The notes under the pieces are model-generated. The model saw only the letters and a program-made list of their open reading frames with translations, had not been told where the DNA came from and did no database searches. From contig JAGQYP010000004.1 in NCBI GenBank assembly GCA_020436025.1, forward strand, positions 1 to 64,000: a stretch of 64,000 nucleotides of DNA, in the 5' to 3' direction. Both the position numbers and the translations under genes were made by a program. The stretch comes from Crocinitomicaceae bacterium. GTDB lineage: Bacteria > Bacteroidota > Bacteroidia > Flavobacteriales_D > Crocinitomicaceae. Below are positions 37,810 through 46,570 of this stretch, piece by piece (position 1 is the first letter of the stretch; every line of letters begins with the position of its first letter).

Positions 37810-39203
37810 AAATTTTGAAAGACATACGATTTTGGATAGTACTTTTCTTTGTAATCCGACTTTTTAACATCACACAGGCACCTCTGGAAATTTCCCATAA
37901 CTGGAGGCAAGTAACAGGAAATATGATTGCCAGAAATTTCCTTGAAACAGATGCCAATATATTTTACCCAAGACTTGATTTTGCAGGTGAAAAAGATGGA
38001 ATAACGGGAACGGAATTCCCTTTGATGAATTATTTACACTATGGGATTTCGAAAGTTTTGGGCTATCAGCATTGGTATGGAAGATTGATTAATTTGATTC
38101 TTGCTTCACTTGGTATTTGGTACTTTTTTAGGATAATAAGAAGGTTTTTTACTGAGGAGCATGCCTTTTACGCGTCTCTTATTTTACTTTTTTCACTATG
38201 GTTTAGTTTTTCAAGGAAATCCATGCCAGATATATTCAGTATTAGCTTGTGCATGATGAGTTTGTTTCATGGCTTGCGCTATTTGTATGATCAAAAGGGA
38301 GTAAAAGATCTATCGTTATATTTCATTTTGGGAACTTTAGGCATCCTAAGTAAAATTCCATCTGCCTATATTTTCATTCTCTTCTTCCTTCCGATGCTGG
38401 ATAAAAAGATTCCACTTAAGAGTAAAAATTGGTTTGCAATTACTTCCATCTTGATTCTACTCCCTTCCATTTGGTGGTATTTTAGTTGGGTGCCTCATTT
38501 GAATGAACAATCAGGCTTTGTGCACTATTTCATGGGAGACCCAATTTTAGTTGGGGCAAAGGAAATCATGGCGAATTTAGGACAAACGAGCATGAAATTT
38601 TATGCCGATGCCATGGGGTATATAGCCTTTATCTTGTTTGTTGGAGCACTTTTATGGGCGATTAAAAAGAAAGAGAATCAGGTCTTACTAGTTTTTGGAT
38701 TATTGAGTTTCACTTTTGTATTGTACATTTTCAAATCAGGGTACAATTTTCCTCATCACAGTTATTACATTTTGCCATTTGTACCTGCATTAGCCTTTGT
38801 ATTGGGATGGGGATTGACTCAAATACCAAAAAAAGCAGTTGTTTATTCAGCATTGGGAATTATCGCAATAGAGAATGTAGCAAATCAGCAACATGATTTT
38901 TTCACTAAGGATTCGGAAAAGCATAAACTAAAACTGGAAAGCATTTTAGATCATTTTTCGGAAAGAGATGATTTAATTGCGATAAGTGGAGCCCCAAATC
39001 CCCAGGAAATTTATTTTGCTCATAGAAAGGGATGGATTTTTAATGAAAATGACTTGCAATCGAATGAATTCTTACAGAAAATAGATGAAGGTGGATGTAA
39101 ATTGGTTGTCATCAACAAACATCATTTTGATCAAGTAATTGAAGGATCTGAGAAAATTTTTGAAGATGAAGATTACAGGATTTATGCGATAAAGAAAAAG
39201 TAA
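37806..39203 (+). CDS. GT39/ArnT-like integral membrane glycosyltransferase
   Basis: 465 residues with about ten to eleven hydrophobic helices and a soluble C-terminal part. The first periplasmic loop has ISHNWRQVTGNMIARNFLE, the HxWRQ pattern seen in bacterial GT-C glycosyltransferases related to PMT and ArnT. Such enzymes move a sugar from a polyprenyl-phosphate donor to a lipid or protein on the periplasmic side. The acceptor here is unknown. It starts within the stop of the acetyltransferase gene (ATGA overlap) and ends only 2 bp from the convergent murQ stop. Confidence 0.75.
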   Translation: MKILKDIRFWIVLFFVIRLFNITQAPLEISHNWRQVTGNMIARNFLETDANIFYPRLDFAGEKDGITGTEFPLMNYLHYGISKVLGYQHWYGRLINLILASLGIWYFFRIIRRFFTEEHAFYASLILLFSLWFSFSRKSMPDIFSISLCMMSLFHGLRYLYDQKGVKDLSLYFILGTLGILSKIPSAYIFILFFLPMLDKKIPLKSKNWFAITSILILLPSIWWYFSWVPHLNEQSGFVHYFMGDPILVGAKEIMANLGQTSMKFYADAMGYIAFILFVGALLWAIKKKENQVLLVFGLLSFTFVLYIFKSGYNFPHHSYYILPFVPALAFVLGWGLTQIPKKAVVYSALGIIAIENVANQQHDFFTKDSEKHKLKLESILDHFSERDDLIAISGAPNPQEIYFAHRKGWIFNENDLQSNEFLQKIDEGGCKLVVINKHHFDQVIEGSEKIFEDEDYRIYAIKKK

Positions 39204-39205
39204 TT

Positions 39206-40018
39206 TTATTTCAGACTTTTGTGTTGATCTACCGCTTTTCTCACTGAACCGTACTTGAGAAGTAATTCTTTTGCAGATTCGTAATCCAAACCAGTTTCGG
39301 CCATGATCATTTTTGTACCTCGATCCACTAGTTTATCGTTACTTAATTGCATGTCCACCATTTTGTTTCCTCTAACTTTTCCCAGTTGAATCATTACTGA
39401 TGTAGAGATCATGTTGAGCACTAATTTTTGAGCTGTACCGGATTTCATTCGCGTACTCCCCGTTACAAATTCAGGTCCGACTACAGGCACCATGGAGTGT
39501 TGAGCCAATTGGTCTAAGGGACTATTTGGGTTGCAAGTAATTCCGGCAGTGAGATTTCCATTTTTATTGCCTTTTTCAATCGCTCCAAGAACATAAGGAG
39601 TTGTTCCAGAAGCTGCGATTCCAACAATTACATCGTTTTCTGTTAAATGATGTGCTTTTAAATCTTTCCACCCTTGTTCAAGATCATCTTCAGCAAATTC
39701 GACTGCTTTTCGGATGGCAGAATCTCCTCCAGCAATGAGTCCGATAACTAATCCATGTTCCACGCCAAAAGTAGGAGGGCATTCAGACGCATCTACTATA
39801 CCTAATCGACCTGAAGTTCCCGCACCTAGATAAAATAGTCGGCCTCCTTTTCGCATTCTTGAAACGCAAGCCAAAACGAAACGCTCTATTTCTGGAATTA
39901 CGCGTTCAACTGCAAGGGGTACAGACTGATCTTCTTTATTGATATTGGCAAGTAGATCATGCACCGACATCTTTTCCAGATTGTCGTAATTGCTAGAGGA
40001 TTCCGTTATTTTTTGCAT
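39206..40018 (-). CDS. murQ: N-acetylmuramic acid 6-phosphate etherase MurQ
   Basis: 270 residues. A SIS-domain enzyme that splits the lactyl ether of MurNAc-6-phosphate to GlcNAc-6-phosphate and lactate in cell-wall recycling. YLGAGTSGRLGIVDASECPPTF contains the phosphosugar site and the catalytic Glu79, and KAVEFAEDD has Glu110 (the pair equals Glu83 and Glu114 of E. coli). GIAASGTTPYVLGA, GSTRMKSGTAQKLVLN and the C-terminal UBA-like helices are present. It is about 28 residues shorter than E. coli MurQ, mostly at the C-terminus. It is cytoplasmic. It is divergent from the AI-2E family gene with a 71-bp gap. No murK-type kinase is nearby. Confidence 0.93.
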   Translation of the reverse strand: MQKITESSSNYDNLEKMSVHDLLANINKEDQSVPLAVERVIPEIERFVLACVSRMRKGGRLFYLGAGTSGRLGIVDASECPPTFGVEHGLVIGLIAGGDSAIRKAVEFAEDDLEQGWKDLKAHHLTENDVIVGIAASGTTPYVLGAIEKGNKNGNLTAGITCNPNSPLDQLAQHSMVPVVGPEFVTGSTRMKSGTAQKLVLNMISTSVMIQLGKVRGNKMVDMQLSNDKLVDRGTKMIMAETGLDYESAKELLLKYGSVRKAVDQHKSLK

Positions 40019-40089
40019 GTTGTTTTTTGTTTAAAAATACTATTCAGAATCGAAATAGTGTGTTTTTTGTTTTACTTTAGTCTCAAGAA

Positions 40090-41220
40090 ATGGATAAAAG
40101 ACTTAAATATCTGTTAATAGGGCTGTTCGTAATTGCTTTGCTTTGGATGCTTTATTATATCCAGACTGTTATTGCTTATATTTTGATAAGTGCAGTTGTA
40201 GGGATGATAGGCCGACCATTGGTTTGGAAGCTTAAAAAAGTTCGAATAGGAGGGAAACAAATTTTTTCTGATACCACTGGGGCTGCAATTGTATTGGTAT
40301 TCTTTCTGGTTTTAATCGTTAATTTCATTGGGTTGATTGTTCCTGTGATCATAGAGGAAGCCAACACCATAGCCAACATTTCGCAGCATACATCTGCAGA
40401 AGATACGGATGGACCCATTTACAAATTGGGAGAAAAAATGCAAAAAGTGGGAATGATTCCTAGCGATGCTCATCCAAGAGGCTATTTGGTAGGAAAAATA
40501 AAAGATGCCATAAACATGGATGCCATTTCTGTTATGTTTTCAAACTTTATAGGATCTATGGGAAGCATCTTAATGGGATTGTTTTCTGTTTTGTTCATTT
40601 CCTTTTACTTTTTGCAGGATTCCAGAATCATCACCTCAGCTATATTTAGATTTACCCCAAGAAAAGACCGGGAAACAACAGCTCAAATGATGCGAAAAAT
40701 TAAAGATGCGCTTCAATCTTATTTTTTAGGGTTGGTAATTGAAATGTTGATAGTTGGATTCTTGATTTGGTTGGGGATGTCGATTTTGGGTGTAAAACAT
40801 GCTGTGGTAATTGGCTTCTTTGCTGGAGTCATTAACATAATTCCTTATTTAGGGCCGTGGATTGGAGGATCTTTTGCCTTATCCATTGGGTTTATTTCAA
40901 ATTTAGAGAATGGAATCAATGCCGAAATGGGAACATTGCTTGTATCGCAGTTAATTGTTGTCGCGGTTGTCCAATTGATTGATAACTTTATTTTGCAACC
41001 CAGAATTTATTCAAAAAGTGTAGGAGCTCATCCACTTGAGATCTTTATCATCATTCTGATTGGTGGTACTTTGGGAGGAATTATTGGGATGATCATTGCA
41101 GTTCCCACTTATACTTTTATTCGAATCGTCGCTTATTATTTTTTCGAGGATTATTCATTTGCTCAATTCATCACGGCCTCCATGCGAAAAGCGGAAGTGA
41201 GCAAGGAAGAAAAATCATAG
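40090..41220 (+). CDS. AI-2E/PerM family membrane transporter
   Basis: 376 residues with about eight membrane helices. The family pattern appears in the central soluble loop and the C-terminal helices: VIGFFAGVINIIPYLGPWIGG, QLIDNFILQPRIYSKSVGAHP and LIGGTLGGIIGMIIAVPTYT. The family includes TqsA (autoinducer-2 export) and Na+/H+ antiporter-like members, so the substrate cannot be named. It sits alone between divergent murQ and lpd. A near-match -7 box TACTTTAG is at 40073-40080, only 9 bp before the ATG. Confidence 0.88.
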   Translation: MDKRLKYLLIGLFVIALLWMLYYIQTVIAYILISAVVGMIGRPLVWKLKKVRIGGKQIFSDTTGAAIVLVFFLVLIVNFIGLIVPVIIEEANTIANISQHTSAEDTDGPIYKLGEKMQKVGMIPSDAHPRGYLVGKIKDAINMDAISVMFSNFIGSMGSILMGLFSVLFISFYFLQDSRIITSAIFRFTPRKDRETTAQMMRKIKDALQSYFLGLVIEMLIVGFLIWLGMSILGVKHAVVIGFFAGVINIIPYLGPWIGGSFALSIGFISNLENGINAEMGTLLVSQLIVVAVVQLIDNFILQPRIYSKSVGAHPLEIFIIILIGGTLGGIIGMIIAVPTYTFIRIVAYYFFEDYSFAQFITASMRKAEVSKEEKS

Positions 41221-41273
41221 GTTTCTTTTAAAAATTCCTTACTTTCGTGATTCTAAATTTTAGCAAAAAAGTT

Positions 41274-42674
41274 ATGGATTACGATGTAGTGGTTATTGGT
41301 TCAGGTCCTGGTGGATACGTTGGTGCAATCAGATGTGCTCAATTAGGATTGAAAACCGCCTTGATAGAAAAATACGACACTTTAGGTGGAACTTGTTTAA
41401 ATGTTGGATGTATTCCGTCAAAGGCACTTTTAGATAGTTCAGAGCATTTTCACAATGCGAAACACAATTTTGACAAGCATGGAATTGGCGTATCTTCTTT
41501 AAAAGTGGATATGAAGCAAATGATCGCCCGAAAAAATGAAGTTGTTGAGCAAACTTGTGGTGGGGTAAAATTCCTAATGGACAAAAACAAGATTGATGTA
41601 CATCATGGGTTGGGTTCATTTGTGGATAAAAACACGATAAGAATTACACCAGCCAAAGGAAAACCAACCACAATTACTACAAAAAACACCATCATCGCAA
41701 CAGGATCCAAACCAAATTATTTCCCAGGAATGGAGCCAGATAAAAAGAGAATCATTACTTCGACAGAAGCTTTGAATTTAACGGCTGTTCCAAAGAAAAT
41801 GATTGTTATTGGAGGAGGAGTTATTGGACTTGAATTGGGATCAGTTTATGCTCGATTGGGGACAGAAATTGAAGTAGTTGAATTTGCTGATTCTATTATT
41901 CCAACCATGGATAGAGAATTAGGGAAAGAATTGACTAAAGTATTAAAGAAAGAAGGGTTTAAATTTAACCTTCAACATAAAGTTCAAAAGGTAGAAAACA
42001 AAGGAAAATCTGTTGTAGTTACCGCCTTGAACAAAAAAGATGAGGAAGTTTCCTTTGAAGCGGATTACTGCTTGGTTGCGGTAGGAAGAAAGCCATATAC
42101 AGAAGGACTAGGATTGGAAAATGCTGGTGTGAAAGTATCAGAAAGAGGGCAGATCGAAACAGATAATCATCTAAGAACAAACGTAGAAGGAATTTATGCC
42201 ATCGGTGATGTGGTTAAAGGAGCTATGTTGGCACATAAAGCTGAGGAAGAAGGCGTTTATGTTGCTGAAATGCTGGCAGGACAAAAACCGCACATCGATT
42301 ACAATTTGATTCCTGGAGTAGTGTACACTTGGCCAGAAGTTTCTGCAGTTGGTAAAACAGAAGAAGAATTGAAAGCCGCCGGAGTAAATTACAAGAAAGG
42401 ATCCTTCCCAATGAGAGCTTTAGGAAGAGCAAGAGCTTCCATGGACATCATGGGATTTGTAAAAGTATTAGCCGATGCAGAAACGGATGAGGTTTTAGGA
42501 GTGCACATGATTGCTCCAAGAGCAGCAGACTTGATTATGGAAGCTGTAACAGCGATGGAGTACAGAGCTTCAGCTGAGGATATGGCAAGAATTTGTCACC
42601 CGCACCCAACGTTTACAGAAGCGACCAAAGAAGCTGCATTGGCGGCCACAGATGATAGAGCAATTCATTCTTAG
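41274..42674 (+). CDS. lpdA: Dihydrolipoyl dehydrogenase (E3)
   Basis: 466 residues from the ATG at 41274. FAD site VVVIGSGPGGYVGAI; redox disulfide GGTCLNVGCIPSKALL; NAD site MIVIGGGVIGLELGSVYARLG; second FAD motif GIYAIGDVV; and the C-terminal base His-Glu in CHPHPTFTE. It reoxidises dihydrolipoamide for pyruvate, 2-oxoglutarate and branched-chain dehydrogenases and the glycine system. A GTG at 41247 would add nine residues, but a -7-like TACTTTCG (41240-41247) covers that codon, which favours the ATG. No E1/E2 genes are adjacent. A terminator follows. Confidence 0.95.
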   Translation: MDYDVVVIGSGPGGYVGAIRCAQLGLKTALIEKYDTLGGTCLNVGCIPSKALLDSSEHFHNAKHNFDKHGIGVSSLKVDMKQMIARKNEVVEQTCGGVKFLMDKNKIDVHHGLGSFVDKNTIRITPAKGKPTTITTKNTIIATGSKPNYFPGMEPDKKRIITSTEALNLTAVPKKMIVIGGGVIGLELGSVYARLGTEIEVVEFADSIIPTMDRELGKELTKVLKKEGFKFNLQHKVQKVENKGKSVVVTALNKKDEEVSFEADYCLVAVGRKPYTEGLGLENAGVKVSERGQIETDNHLRTNVEGIYAIGDVVKGAMLAHKAEEEGVYVAEMLAGQKPHIDYNLIPGVVYTWPEVSAVGKTEEELKAAGVNYKKGSFPMRALGRARASMDIMGFVKVLADAETDEVLGVHMIAPRAADLIMEAVTAMEYRASAEDMARICHPHPTFTEATKEAALAATDDRAIHS

Positions 42675-42693
42675 AAATTGAATAAATAAATTG

Positions 42694-42728
42694 AAAACCG
42701 GAACAATTTCACTTGTTTCCGGTTTTTT
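42694..42728 (+). terminator. Terminator between lpd and hemH, tail almost touching the hemH start
   Basis: A 9-bp stem (AAAACCGGA 42694-42702 with TCCGGTTTT 42718-42726), extended inward by AACAA/TTGTT with a bulge, and a T-rich tail. The hemH ATG candidates are at 42734 and 42746. Confidence 0.8.
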
Positions 42729-42745
42729 GTTTTATGGAGCAAAGC

Positions 42746-43774
42746 ATGAAGAAGAAAGTAGGCGTATTGATGATCCAGTTAGGAACTCCAGACTCTCCAA
42801 AAGTGTCGGATGTGCGATCGTATCTTTCAGAATTTTTGAATGATAAGCGAGTTATCGATCTGCCGTGGTTGGGAAGAAAATTGTTGGTGAACGGAATCAT
42901 TGTGCCATTTAGAGCGCCCAAATCCGCAAAAGTCTACAAAGAATTATGGGAGCATGGAAAAGGGGAGTCTCCATTGTTAACTTATTCTAAGTCCATAGTT
43001 GACCAACTCAATGAAAGATTAAATAAGGAAAACATATTCGTGCATTTAGGAATGCGTTATAAAAACCCACACATCGTGGATGCATTAATAGAAATGCGAA
43101 AGCAGAATTATGAGGAAATCATTGTTTTCCCTTTATTTCCACAATATGCAAGTGCTACAAATGGTTCGGCCATTGAAGAAGCGATGCGCGTAATTAAGAA
43201 TTGGTGGGTCGTTCCAAACATGAAAATCATTTCACAGTTTTGGGATCATCCGGGATATATTGATCAGTTTGTAGAGAATGCCAAGAAATTTGATTTGAAA
43301 TCCTATGATCATATTTGTTTTTCCTATCATGGACTTCCTATTCGGCAGGTGGATAAAGTCTATGAAGAAGGACTTTGTTCAGATCACAATTGCGAACACG
43401 AAATTACAGATGATAATAAATTTTGTTACAAAGCTACCTGTTATGGAACCACACGATTGATTGCCGAGAAATTGGGAATTGAAGAAAAGGATTATACCGT
43501 TTGTTTTCAGTCCAGATTAACAAAAAACTGGTTGGAACCATACGCGGATAAAGTGGTTGAAGAGAGAGCGAAACAGGGAGATAAACGAATATTATTCTTT
43601 TCACCTGCTTTCGTGGCTGATTGTTTAGAGACCATAATTGAGATCGGAGAAGAATATCAGGAGATCTTTGAAGAATTCGGCGGAGAAAAAGTGGATTTGG
43701 TCGAATCCTGCAATGATAAGGTCGAATGGGTGAACACTTTAGAGCAAATGATTCGAACAAAATCCCTATCTTAA
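42746..43774 (+). CDS. hemH: Ferrochelatase HemH
   Basis: 342 residues from the ATG at 42746; another ATG at 42734 would add four. It inserts ferrous iron into a porphyrin, the last step of haem synthesis. VGVLMIQLGTPDSP begins the chain. GKGESPLLTYSKS, the catalytic His in CFSYHGLPIRQVDK, and the acidic line FSPAFVADCLETIIEIGEEY are the family signature. Residues CSDHNCEH and FCYKATCYGTT place extra cysteines in the usual loop. The haem demand of the act-cox operon in this window fits. A terminator lies just before the start with no visible promoter after it. Confidence 0.95.
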   Translation: MKKKVGVLMIQLGTPDSPKVSDVRSYLSEFLNDKRVIDLPWLGRKLLVNGIIVPFRAPKSAKVYKELWEHGKGESPLLTYSKSIVDQLNERLNKENIFVHLGMRYKNPHIVDALIEMRKQNYEEIIVFPLFPQYASATNGSAIEEAMRVIKNWWVVPNMKIISQFWDHPGYIDQFVENAKKFDLKSYDHICFSYHGLPIRQVDKVYEEGLCSDHNCEHEITDDNKFCYKATCYGTTRLIAEKLGIEEKDYTVCFQSRLTKNWLEPYADKVVEERAKQGDKRILFFSPAFVADCLETIIEIGEEYQEIFEEFGGEKVDLVESCNDKVEWVNTLEQMIRTKSLS

Positions 43775-43790
43775 GAGAAAAACGGAACAT

Positions 43791-44156
43791 TTGTTTTTAA
43801 AAAGATACCTTTCAACGTTTAATTTATTTTTTACAATTGTCTTTATTTTTCTGGCATTTGTTAATCATGATTTGGAAAAAGAATGGCGATTTATATTAGC
43901 CATTGAGATAGGTTTGTTTTTGAATTTAGCTAGATTAACCGTCCTAGAAAACAGACTATACAAAACTCAACAGTACATCATTTCAACAGCTCTTGTGGGC
44001 TTGTTGTTTTTTAATATTCTGATTCTCAAAAATGCTGAAATAAGTTCGAAAGCAGCTGTAAGCATTGAAAAAGTGCACTACCCTGCAGCTTATTTGGTCT
44101 TGAATATCTTATTCATTGTCATTTTAATATTCAATCCTAAAAATCAGGAGTCTTAG
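43791..44156 (+). CDS. Small four-helix membrane protein of unknown function
   Basis: 121 residues with four hydrophobic segments (about 10-24, 33-50, 62-80 and 97-113) and short charged loops (NHDLEKEWRF, RLTVLENRLYK). The start is TTG at 43791, 16 bp after hemH; no in-frame ATG precedes the first helix, so the start is uncertain. It is not HemJ-like, being shorter and lacking its conserved histidines. Tight spacing suggests co-transcription with hemH. The end overlaps the convergent DUF5686 gene by 4 bp. Coding status rests on the coherent helix pattern and its filling of the gap. Confidence 0.55.
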   Translation: MFLKRYLSTFNLFFTIVFIFLAFVNHDLEKEWRFILAIEIGLFLNLARLTVLENRLYKTQQYIISTALVGLLFFNILILKNAEISSKAAVSIEKVHYPAAYLVLNILFIVILIFNPKNQES

Positions 44157-46570
44157 TTAAGACCAATTTTCAGAGCTAGTTTAAAGGCAAAATTGTCAAT
44201 GGTTTTATCACTGATCCAATAAGGTCCGTAACGCATATAGGTTGCGAATCCTAAACCAATGAACTGGATTTTAATCAAATTATCGATTCGAACACCACTT
44301 TCATAGTAACCTTTCTCCATGGTTTTGTAACTCACCCCAAAATCGTATTCCTTATTGTTCATTCGACCCCAACCTGCAGCTGTAGCCAAAGTAAATTGGG
44401 GTTGGAAGAATTTCACTTTGGTTTTGATTTTTTTGAATTCAAGATAAGCATAGAGGTTTGTACTTAAATCTGAATAGAATTCTGCAGGTCCCATAGCCTC
44501 AAAAGCATATTTGGATGCGATGGTAAAACCTGAATTTGTACCTATTTCTACAAATCGAAGATCAAGTGGAACATTTCCTAAAATCTGGGCATAATTGGCT
44601 TGTAGATAGATTTTCCCCAAAGCTCGGATATTGAATTCCTGATCTACAGAAAGGTTGAATCGCCAATAATCGTATCTTGAATTGATCACACCTTGAAACC
44701 CTCTCATGATCACTGCATTAATTGTAGGCCATTTGGTTCCCATTGAAACTACTTGACCAGGGAGCTGGATCACTTTTTCTCGAATCGACCATCTAAAGGT
44801 GATCCCTGCTTCAAATATATCGTATGGATTTTTATTGTGAAGCGTATCGTTTGCAAAATGGTATTCGTAATTATCGGTATTGTTTCTTTGTTGGTAATTA
44901 AGGACGCCATTCAATTTAAAATTCCCAAATAGTAGTCCTCCAATTCGGATACCTAAATATTTATGATCCAACATGTTTCGTATATAAAATCTGGAAAAGC
45001 TAGAAGTAGACATCATGCTAAAATCCTTGTCTGGAAAGCGAATTCCCCCACGTTGGACTATGTCTTTGAAATATTTGACCTCAATTTCAAATTGTTTTTT
45101 TCTCCAGACTTTGAAAAGCAAACTCCCACCGTATTTCCATTCTTTGTCTTTAAAACCATAACCAAAATATCCCCCAACTTCCATCCATTTCAGCATGTTT
45201 CGGTTGGTAAAAACGCCTAAACCAAGTCGCACTCCTTCATAATCGTTGTAGTCTAGAACTCGCATCATATCGATGTCAATGAATTTGATTGGAATTCTTC
45301 CTCGCATCAGAGCAGAAAATGTTTCAAGTTTCTTTTCAATTTTTAAATTCTGCGAAACCGAATCGATGACACGGTAAGTCTTAATTTCTTTATCGGTAAT
45401 GGAATCAATTCGATAATCTTGCCAAAATGAAGAGTCTTTTTCATTGGCATCTTCTTCAACATCTACATCAATAGCGCTAAAACTTACTCCTTTGTAGGAG
45501 GGGTTAAAATCAAATTCGGTGATGTAGGTAGTTCCTTTGAAAGAGATATCTGGGTTGATCTTGTTGATGTTTACCATTTGTGTTCCAAACTCAATTTCTG
45601 TTTTAAGTTCATACGGAAACCAAACTCCATTTTCTAGCTTTTTATAATTCTGAATAATCTTGATCTCGGAATTCAAGATCTTTTTGGCGGGACCAGTGAT
45701 TACTTTTTCCAGAGCATAATTTTCAGAATTGATGTACAACAACCCTTTCATCGCATTGAAATTGGATTTCGGTCTAGGAAAAAACTGAATGATAAAAGTA
45801 GAATCTGCTGCATTGATAATGGTGTCTTCGATGATGAAGATATACCTAGTTTCTGAGTTGGGAGAAAGTGGATTGACATACTCCTGATTAAAAATCATGA
45901 AGCTATTTTTGTAATAGGAAAAGGCTTGAATTTGAGTAAATAAAGCAGTAATAAGAGGATTCTTGAACCCGGAAATTTTAGATCCTAAAACCGTCTTTTT
46001 TGTCTTGTTCGGACTTTTATGAAAAGTTTCTGTTACAGACTCAAAAAGGAAGAAATACTGCGAATCCATGAACTTGTAGGCCGATACTGTACTTGTGTCC
46101 GTAATAATTCCTTGCTCAATTTTATTCACCAAAGCGGAGTCCATGATCCCTTCAGTGTAGTATTTGGAATAGGATTTTAATCGATAATCTAAGTTTCGTT
46201 CAGGATCGTTGTCTTTTCTGTTTTTTGAGGCTCCTCTAATGATTCTAAGTGCGGGATTTTCTCCAGCGATTACTTCAATTTCATTAAACTCAGTGACTTT
46301 GGGTTGCAGGTAAACCGTGTCTTTTAAATGAGCGTATTGAATGATTCTATTATCGTAACCTACAAAAGAGAACCGGAGCATGGTAGAAGGAGCTGCATCA
46401 ATTCTAAATTTTCCATCGATGTTGGTGACTGTACCTTTTTTTGTATCGTCGAACTGAATATTTACGAAGGGCAACGATTGTTTGGTATTGGCATCAACCA
46501 CGATTCCTGATTTTTGCCCCCATAGTGGAAGCAAAACGAAAAAAGCAATGATATGGAGCCAGAATTTCAT
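44153..46570 (-). CDS. DUF5686 outer membrane protein with carboxypeptidase-regulatory-like domain
   Basis: 805 residues. Signal peptide (LHIIAFFVLLPLWGQ), then a CarboxypepD_reg-like beta-sandwich at about 20-95 (GIVVDANTKQSLPFVNIQF, TNIDGKFRI, FVGYDNRI), a middle DUF5686 region with a long alternating-strand series, and a barrel-like C-terminus. Architecture matches the DUF5686 family of Bacteroidetes, related to TonB-dependent transporters but without a plug. The function is unknown; outer membrane location is inferred. It starts directly after the cardiolipin synthase stop (TAAATG), so the two are probably co-translated. Confidence 0.85.
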   Translation of the reverse strand: MKFWLHIIAFFVLLPLWGQKSGIVVDANTKQSLPFVNIQFDDTKKGTVTNIDGKFRIDAAPSTMLRFSFVGYDNRIIQYAHLKDTVYLQPKVTEFNEIEVIAGENPALRIIRGASKNRKDNDPERNLDYRLKSYSKYYTEGIMDSALVNKIEQGIITDTSTVSAYKFMDSQYFFLFESVTETFHKSPNKTKKTVLGSKISGFKNPLITALFTQIQAFSYYKNSFMIFNQEYVNPLSPNSETRYIFIIEDTIINAADSTFIIQFFPRPKSNFNAMKGLLYINSENYALEKVITGPAKKILNSEIKIIQNYKKLENGVWFPYELKTEIEFGTQMVNINKINPDISFKGTTYITEFDFNPSYKGVSFSAIDVDVEEDANEKDSSFWQDYRIDSITDKEIKTYRVIDSVSQNLKIEKKLETFSALMRGRIPIKFIDIDMMRVLDYNDYEGVRLGLGVFTNRNMLKWMEVGGYFGYGFKDKEWKYGGSLLFKVWRKKQFEIEVKYFKDIVQRGGIRFPDKDFSMMSTSSFSRFYIRNMLDHKYLGIRIGGLLFGNFKLNGVLNYQQRNNTDNYEYHFANDTLHNKNPYDIFEAGITFRWSIREKVIQLPGQVVSMGTKWPTINAVIMRGFQGVINSRYDYWRFNLSVDQEFNIRALGKIYLQANYAQILGNVPLDLRFVEIGTNSGFTIASKYAFEAMGPAEFYSDLSTNLYAYLEFKKIKTKVKFFQPQFTLATAAGWGRMNNKEYDFGVSYKTMEKGYYESGVRIDNLIKIQFIGLGFATYMRYGPYWISDKTIDNFAFKLALKIGLN

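Noticed and set aside
42713..42745. TTG start for hemH that would add 11 residues
   Set aside because: The extension lies in the terminator stem and T tail; two better ATGs follow.
43434..43790. 118-codon minus-strand reading frame
   Set aside because: Antisense to hemH and low in plausibility (irregular Arg/Pro/Leu composition).
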